Positions 60,401 to 64,000 of a stretch of DNA of 64,000 nt are shown here, in pieces (position 1 is the first letter of the stretch; each line of letters starts with the position of its first letter). The notes beneath the pieces were generated by a model. The model was not told the origin of the DNA and did not search any database. It saw only the letters and a program-made list of their open reading frames with translations. The stretch comes from Petrosia ficiformis (lineage: Eukaryota; Porifera; Demospongiae; Haplosclerida; Petrosiidae), in contig OX345636.1 in assembly GCA_947044365.1 (NCBI GenBank), positions 59,771,537 to 59,835,536 on the forward strand. Direction: 5' to 3'. A program made the position numbers and the translations under genes.

Positions 60401-62973
60401 CTGACCTTTCAAAAGACCTTATAGAACTTTAGGAATATATGTCAGGCAGAATAGCTAGCTATTAGTTCCAGTTTCTAAGTAAGACTAAGCTACACAGCTT
60501 TCTTTCTGCTGGTGTGTAGAGCTTGATCGCGCGTTCTTTTACGCGCCACGCCCATTAATTGACCGAGCTCCCGGGAATGATGTAACTTCCTTAACTACGT
60601 ATACAACGCATACTCGCGTAGGTGACACAAACATATATATATATAAACATACATCGAACCCGTGGGAAAGCAATCATAGGGATGGCCCTACGGGCCATAA
60701 AAAGCAGTGAACACATGTTCATTGTGTACGTACATGTAGGAATAGGTATAGGTATAGGCAGTTTTAGTTGCCTATAATATCTGTATCTGAATTACAGGCA
60801 AAACCTCTTATACATGTAGGTACAACACTAGTACATGTATGTATGTATACATACATGTATACATGAATCATCAATGTTCACATCTCCATATAGCCCCAGG
60901 TCATACATGTATAATATCATTAATCATTGAATGTGTACATGTGTATATACATGATAACACATACAGGCCAGTAATTTGTACTGTGGAAGCCATCTAGAAT
61001 GATGTGATCACCTTGTGGGATACTATGATATCTAAGATCAACAATTTTTTTGGTGTGTACATGTATTCCCCAGACTCCCCTAGTAATTGGTACATGGTTT
61101 GTATTAGAACTGTTGTGATATTCCAATATATTGATAAAAACTGATACAATAATCTAGTTACTTCTCTCAGAGATTGATTATCAGTCAATCATGATATGAC
61201 ACATGCTGATCATATACGCACACTTAGTTTAGAAAATAAATTAGCCACTAGTTCATCAACAGGTGACAATGATCTTCTAAAACCAAAGAAGACTTCAAGA
61301 AGCAAGATTTGAGTGTATTTTGGTTTTAAAAGATGAGAAAGCTGGTTAGGTACATTGTAGCTGATGATATAATGTGTTGTATATGTGTTTATCATTGTGT
61401 TATGAGCTTCAAAACACACAACATAATTACATTGTTGATCATATTGCAGTATGGATGGGCTTTGATTCAGTGATACTATACCTGTATCAATTGTATTGAA
61501 ATGATTAAAAAAATCATGGAAATTTCAGTAGCGATATTCAATCCATAAAAACTTGTATTGCAACAGGTCTAGTTTTCATGCACAATATACACATTATTAT
61601 TTTAATACACTGTTAAAATGTACTCTCCACTTTTCATTCACTTCCTACCATCCTGAATTATAGTTATATTTCATTTACACTTGTATCTACATCAATACAT
61701 TACCTACACTCTTATACAACTATAACAAGAAGTTGAGTTAACTGATTCTTATAGTTACAAACAAGAGAAACTGATGTTGTATAAACAGTCCATGGAATTT
61801 GAGCTCAACTACACATTTAATAATCATAAACATTTACCTCACCATACAAATATTTTATTATCATAATGTATTTTGTTAATTATTCAAGCTCCTTTTTGTT
61901 TATGCCAAAATTCTACTCAGAACACAGTTAGGATCCATTTCATTATGATTTCATATTCTGTATTCTGACTTGAGCACTATAAGTAATTGTGTATAGTAAT
62001 TAAGACTATAATTATCTGTAATTATAATTAGTAATTATAGTAATCATTATGATAATATAAAGATTGTATGTAAAATACTTTTATTCATAAATAAATGCAT
62101 AATCAATAAATTGAAGAATCATTAATGTCCAGCTTTGCCAACAAAGTGTTATGAATATCATTATGTGGTTGATTTGGGTATATATCATGATGGCAATCCT
62201 GGACAGAATTGAGCAAACAGATTATATGTAACTTCTGAACATACTACATAACACGATTTAAAACTATATCAATGCATAGAAACCCACAACTACCAATGTA
62301 GCAAACTTTGAAAACGTGCATATTTAATAAGTGAACATTGAAATTGTTTGTTTGATACTTAGCAACTATTTAACATACACTTGTCCCTAGGGAACGTATT
62401 CAACGTAGCAGTCTAGCAGAAGCCAACAACAAGAGAAACGTTAACGTTGAGAAAACGTGTGTAGATACTGTAAAAAACGAAATTTTAAAATTATACAGTT
62501 TGAACAGCGTTTCTATGGCGTTTTATCGTAGTACAGTTTGTACTACGGTCGTAGTACGAAGACGAAACATGAACTTTTTTTTGTTGTCTACTGTATATTC
62601 ATTATTATTGATAATATCTAAATGATGAAGTATATGTGTCTATGTGTGTATAAAATACTTGTTTGTCTAATTGAACCACTCCCCTGATTCATAAATAGTG
62701 AAGTCAAGTATGGATATGACATGATTTTATTATACACCATGTGATAAGTATTTGTATATGTATAGTATCAATTGATATTATTATGAATAACATTTACCAG
62801 TGAAACTATTAATTATTACTAGTTTGTGTAGTGTTTATTACATGTACATGTATTGTTGTTATTTCATTATACAGGGTAGGTGGAGTTTACTGCATCAAGC
62901 AGCTGATTGTAATAAAGTCAGTATAGTAGACCTGATTATAAAACATGGATGTGACGTGAACATACAAAATTTT
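45498..62973 (+). CDS. Ankyrin-repeat protein, first four exons (gene continues right)
   Basis: Exons 45498-45524, 51185-51274, 56614-56718 and 62875-62973 are all phase 0 with GT-AG borders. The protein starts MSGEGKYQL, then HSDLRNAYERNDRDAVKSIV, NNRIYWAIQYSDDEEVESLI, and RWSLLHQAADCNKVSIVDLI followed by KHGCDVNIQNF. The last block is a canonical ankyrin repeat (LLHQAA, DLIIKHGCDVN); the two before it are diverged repeats with the helix pattern but without TPLH. Exons 2-4 each span about one repeat (30, 35, 33 residues). Ankyrin repeats mediate protein binding, and the specific partner is unknown. No signal peptide or membrane segment is present. The ATG is the only one open into the donor TTG-GTGAGT. 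Confidence 0.8.
46259..46634. mobile_element. hAT-type MITE with an exact 8-bp target duplication
   Basis: The inverted ends CAGGGTTCTCG (46267-46277) and CGAGAACCCTG (46616-46626) are flanked on both sides by GATTGAGG. The 360-bp element contains a short frame from 46401, MPAKKKARIDVSQKTLGYDG, which looks like a transposase or host-exon N-terminus. Internal AAGAAGGGTAC blocks repeat near both ends. An 8-bp duplication and CAGGG ends indicate hAT mobilisation. Confidence 0.9.
48948..50145. mobile_element. Candidate element bounded by GGCTGTATTTAGG / CCTAAATACAGC with poly-G ends
   Basis: CTGGGCTGTATTTAGG at 48949 is inverted at 50130 as CCTAAATACAGCACTG. Next to the left end is a 15-G tract, and facing the right end are a C tract of about 18 and CCCCCCCTT. 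TTGATC occurs at both flanks. The right end reads CAGTGCTGTATTTAGG when inverted, a hAT-like terminus. The interior includes a hairpin (49596-49676). No transposase is seen. Confidence 0.5.
49596..49676. repeat. Hairpin, about 30-bp arms
   Basis: ACAGCTATTTGTTATTACAA and CCTGTTT face AAACAGGTTGTAATAACTGC and AACAAATAGCTG across a loop of about 17 bp. Confidence 0.85.
52412..52568 (-). mobile_element. tRNA-derived SINE, copy 4 with complete tRNA head
   Basis: On the minus strand a complete cloverleaf sequence (52496-52568) leads into the body CTCTCATTTTTCATTTTTCC, ATTGCCTCAGGTGT, a CTTT-like run and ATCTCGGATAACATCATG. The other copies lack part or all of the head, so this one defines the family and gives it internal A and B box promoters (TAGCTCAGTTGG and GGTTCGAATCC). 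Confidence 0.88.
52496..52568 (-). tRNA. tRNA-like head of the SINE (anticodon GGA)
   Basis: The 73-nt sequence folds with acceptor GCCTTGG/CTGAGGC, D arm GCTC-AGTTGGTA-GAGC, anticodon stem TCTGT/GCAGA with loop TTGGAGT (anticodon GGA), a short variable loop and T arm GTGGG-TTCGAAT-CCCAC. GGA would be serine, but the short variable loop is not that of a serine tRNA. Together with the attached SINE body this argues for a SINE head and not for a working tRNA gene. Confidence 0.7.
52696..52816 (-). mobile_element. tRNA-derived SINE, 5'-truncated copy 5
   Basis: It has the same tail, CTTT run and body as copy 4, ending within the T arm and anticodon region (GGATTCGAACCCACGACACT on the plus strand). 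It lies 130 bp from copy 4 in the same orientation. Confidence 0.85.
53372..53477 (-). mobile_element. tRNA-derived SINE, truncated and diverged copy 6
   Basis: It matches the other copies from ATGATGTTATCGGGGATGTA to GCCTCAGGTGGGATTCAAAC, with a loss in the T loop (TTCAAAC) that shows divergence. Confidence 0.8.
53500..53920. repeat. Satellite of GTCACAATAGTCAGTACT units
   Basis: These are short units of 12-18 bp built on CACAATAGTCAGTACTGT and AATAGTAACTATTGTCGC. The frames on both strands are open, with repeated TIVTIV-like or VSTVTI-like peptides, an artefact of a period divisible by three. Confidence 0.9.
54940..55620. repeat. Degenerate GTGACTATTGTGACAGTAG satellite
   Basis: Loosely repeated GTGACTANTGTGACANTAG units form a diverged, mostly inverted relative of 53500-53920, and share the GTCACTA core with 22985-25045. 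Confidence 0.75.
57409..57707. mobile_element. Short hAT-like MITE with CAGGGGTGGATACAGGATTTA ends
   Basis: The left end CAGGGGTGGATACAGGATTT is inverted at the right end as TAAATCCGCCCTTG, with an 8-C run inside the right end and GTGGGG inside the left. The flanks share ACTCA, suggesting a degraded target duplication. Confidence 0.6.
57830..58990 (+). pseudogene. Reverse transcriptase fragment (Penelope-like or related retroelement), decayed
   Basis: Two frames joined by a frameshift near 58115. The first has FPVHWLPKLHKNPYGKRFIA and CTTKALSKLLTTCLTTITTH. A damaged link reads FDSFDFSTLYTSIP. The second (58326-58970) has QQVGIPMGTDCAPFLANLFL, TTRYIDDLLTLN, SYLDILITIE, IFDKRDNFGFNIVNFP and YEVYISQLIRIGRICDSF. 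GIPMGTDCAP and YIDD are the RT catalytic motifs. The exact superfamily is not certain. The 5' end is truncated and no endonuclease is seen. It is in the same orientation as the host gene. Confidence 0.82.
59150..59365 (+). repeat. 25-bp tandem array of AAGCCATTGTGGCTGCTTAT
   Basis: About six units of TTTTCTAAGCCATTGTGGCT GCTTA, interrupted by an AT microsatellite at 59265-59300. It is the inverted form of the family at 40730-40915. Each unit contains the short palindrome AGCCANTGTGGCT. Confidence 0.88.
60262..60700. mobile_element. MITE, GGCCCGTAGGG family, full-length copy
   Basis: The left ACATCCCTATGATTGCTTT and a second AGTATCCCTATGACTGCTTT pair with the right end AAAGCAATCATAGGGATGGC, CCTACGGGCC. 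It matches 38686-39092 in inverted order, including CCCATTAATTGACCGAGCTC and AAGTTACATC-type blocks. Confidence 0.8.
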
Positions 62974-63199
62974 GTAAGTGATTATATATTATTTGTTATA
63001 CACATGTAATATAATGGTTATAATATACAATTGAATACAATCATTAAGGTTACGGTACATATATACCAAAATCTGATCGTATTTATTTAAATGTAATATT
63101 AGAATAAAATTTCAACTGACCAATGGCTGATGCTAGCACTATGTACATGTAGTTATAAATCAAAAATAAGTTCATCCAATACATATTTTGATGTGATCT

Positions 63200-63850
63200 C
63201 CAGGTAAATATTTTCTATAAAGCTATAGCTACATGTAGGCCATCATGTGACATTTTTATTTTGCTAAACATTCAAGAGAAGCAGCAAATCATGATTATTC
63301 ATGATTTGTATCTCGTAACCTTAATGACAAAAGTTTCCAAACAAACTTTAACTATTAATTCAGTCAGTCAATCAGTTCACAAACTTAAAACTAATATTAA
63401 ACTTTATGGTTTCATTTGTTACTTGAAAGTTTATAAAAATAATGTATACATGTTATTACAGGATTTCCGTAAATTAGTCTCCTCTCCAGACTCCATAGTG
63501 CAAAATAGTCTGGTAATTTTGGCCAACATTCCTGTCACATGTAGTGACATAGCCAATCAGATCCCTCAGTTTATTAATTGATTACATGACTTTTTTAATT
63601 CAAAAATGTCATATTAAAACCTGTAATAAACGAATCTGTAACAAAGGTTGTGAAGCATCCCAGATACCAGCCTTCTACTATCATCTGGAGAGTATGATTT
63701 AATTCAAGTAACAAACTTATAGATTGAAATATTTGTTATACAAGTACAAGTAGGTTGAGTTAATCATGTGACAGTCACCAGATTAGGACATCGTTGTGCC
63801 AACCATTATGGAATGTTTTGTTCTACAGTGGGAATGGCATTCTGGGAATG
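63200..63850. repeat. Segment related to 31735-32100
   Basis: The blocks TCAGTTTATTAATTGATTAC, ATGACTTT, CCTGTAATAAACGAA and ATCATGTGACAGTCA have counterparts in the same order at 31775-32030 (TCAGTTTAATTAATTGATCA, ATGACTTT, CAGGTAATAAATGAA, AATCAGGTGACAGTCA). A 106-codon frame at 63261-63581 has no recognised domain. This is a dispersed repeat in intron 4 of the ankyrin gene. Confidence 0.55.
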
Positions 63851-64000
63851 TGACTATCTGTAAATAGTGTCATACTATAAGAGTGCTGTAACATTGTGGG
63901 GTGAGCCTGATAGCAAATTGTTCAGATAATTTCTGAGTATGCTGCTAAATAGAATACATGTATGTGGTATTATGTACGACATATACACATGTACATGTAC

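Larger units (their letters stand above)
56719..62874 (+). other. Ankyrin gene intron 3 (6.2 kb)
   Basis: The intron contains a MITE (57409-57707), a decayed reverse transcriptase (57830-58990), a 25-bp repeat array (59150-59365), a MITE (60262-60700) and AT-rich DNA. The stretch 61200-62870 shows no recognisable element except a CG-bearing segment near 62400-62570 with GTAGTAC/GTACTAC palindromes. Confidence 0.6.

Overview
The window looks like nuclear DNA of an early-branching animal, most likely a demosponge resembling Amphimedon. That assignment is an inference. It rests on AT-rich DNA, spliced genes whose GT-AG introns range from about 80 bp to several kb, animal-type protein families (an HPS6-like BLOC-2 subunit, enolase, ankyrin repeats, a BCH domain), very frequent palindromic ACATGT/TACATGTA hexamers, and many invertebrate-type mobile elements. 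There is no bacterial operon structure, and most long open frames lie in satellites or transposon remnants.

Layout. 65-13838 (minus): a 17-exon gene whose conceptual protein matches the HPS6 subunit of BLOC-2; its introns hold a 1.5 kb minisatellite, two SINEs and several MITEs. 14.0-19.1 kb: a tandem array of about 1.43 kb units, each carrying an exon-like frame with a very basic, nuclear-localisation-like C-terminus. 19.3-21.8 kb: transposon remnants, namely a decayed hAT transposase interrupted by a piggyBac-like element at a TTAA site, and a decayed Ulp1-like protease plus PHD-finger gene. 23.0-25.0 kb: a satellite with long palindromes. 25.7-26.7 kb: a 57-bp tandem array. 27.0-27.6 kb: a broken retroelement ORF. 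28.16 kb: an isolated BCH-domain exon. 30.5-31.6 kb and 33.0-33.7 kb: 64-bp and 52-bp tandem arrays, with three phase-compatible exons of an unknown minus-strand gene between them (32455-32760). 34.5-38.2 kb: a large imperfect foldback element. 39631-42255 (minus): the N-terminal half of a classical enolase in six exons. 42.9-45.1 kb: MITEs and a perfect 219-bp-arm hairpin. 45498 to beyond the right edge (plus): an ankyrin-repeat gene with four exons seen and introns of 5-6 kb that hold a hAT MITE with an exact 8-bp target duplication, SINEs, satellites and a decayed reverse transcriptase.

The enolase and ankyrin genes diverge from a shared 3.2 kb intergenic region now filled with foldback DNA. 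HPS6 and the basic-tail array also diverge. The host genes have no evident shared pathway: HPS6 acts in lysosome-related organelle biogenesis, enolase in glycolysis, and the ankyrin protein is unassigned.

The observations most worth checking are: exon ends with their splice donors copied into the adjacent intron in two unrelated genes; an in-frame TGA in HPS6 that a 45-nt micro-intron would remove; the exact TTAA insertion inside the hAT gene; the perfect hairpin between enolase and the ankyrin gene; and the repeated basic-tail unit. Exon boundaries were read by eye from splice-site consensus and phase continuity. Family assignments come from remembered family features, not from a database search.
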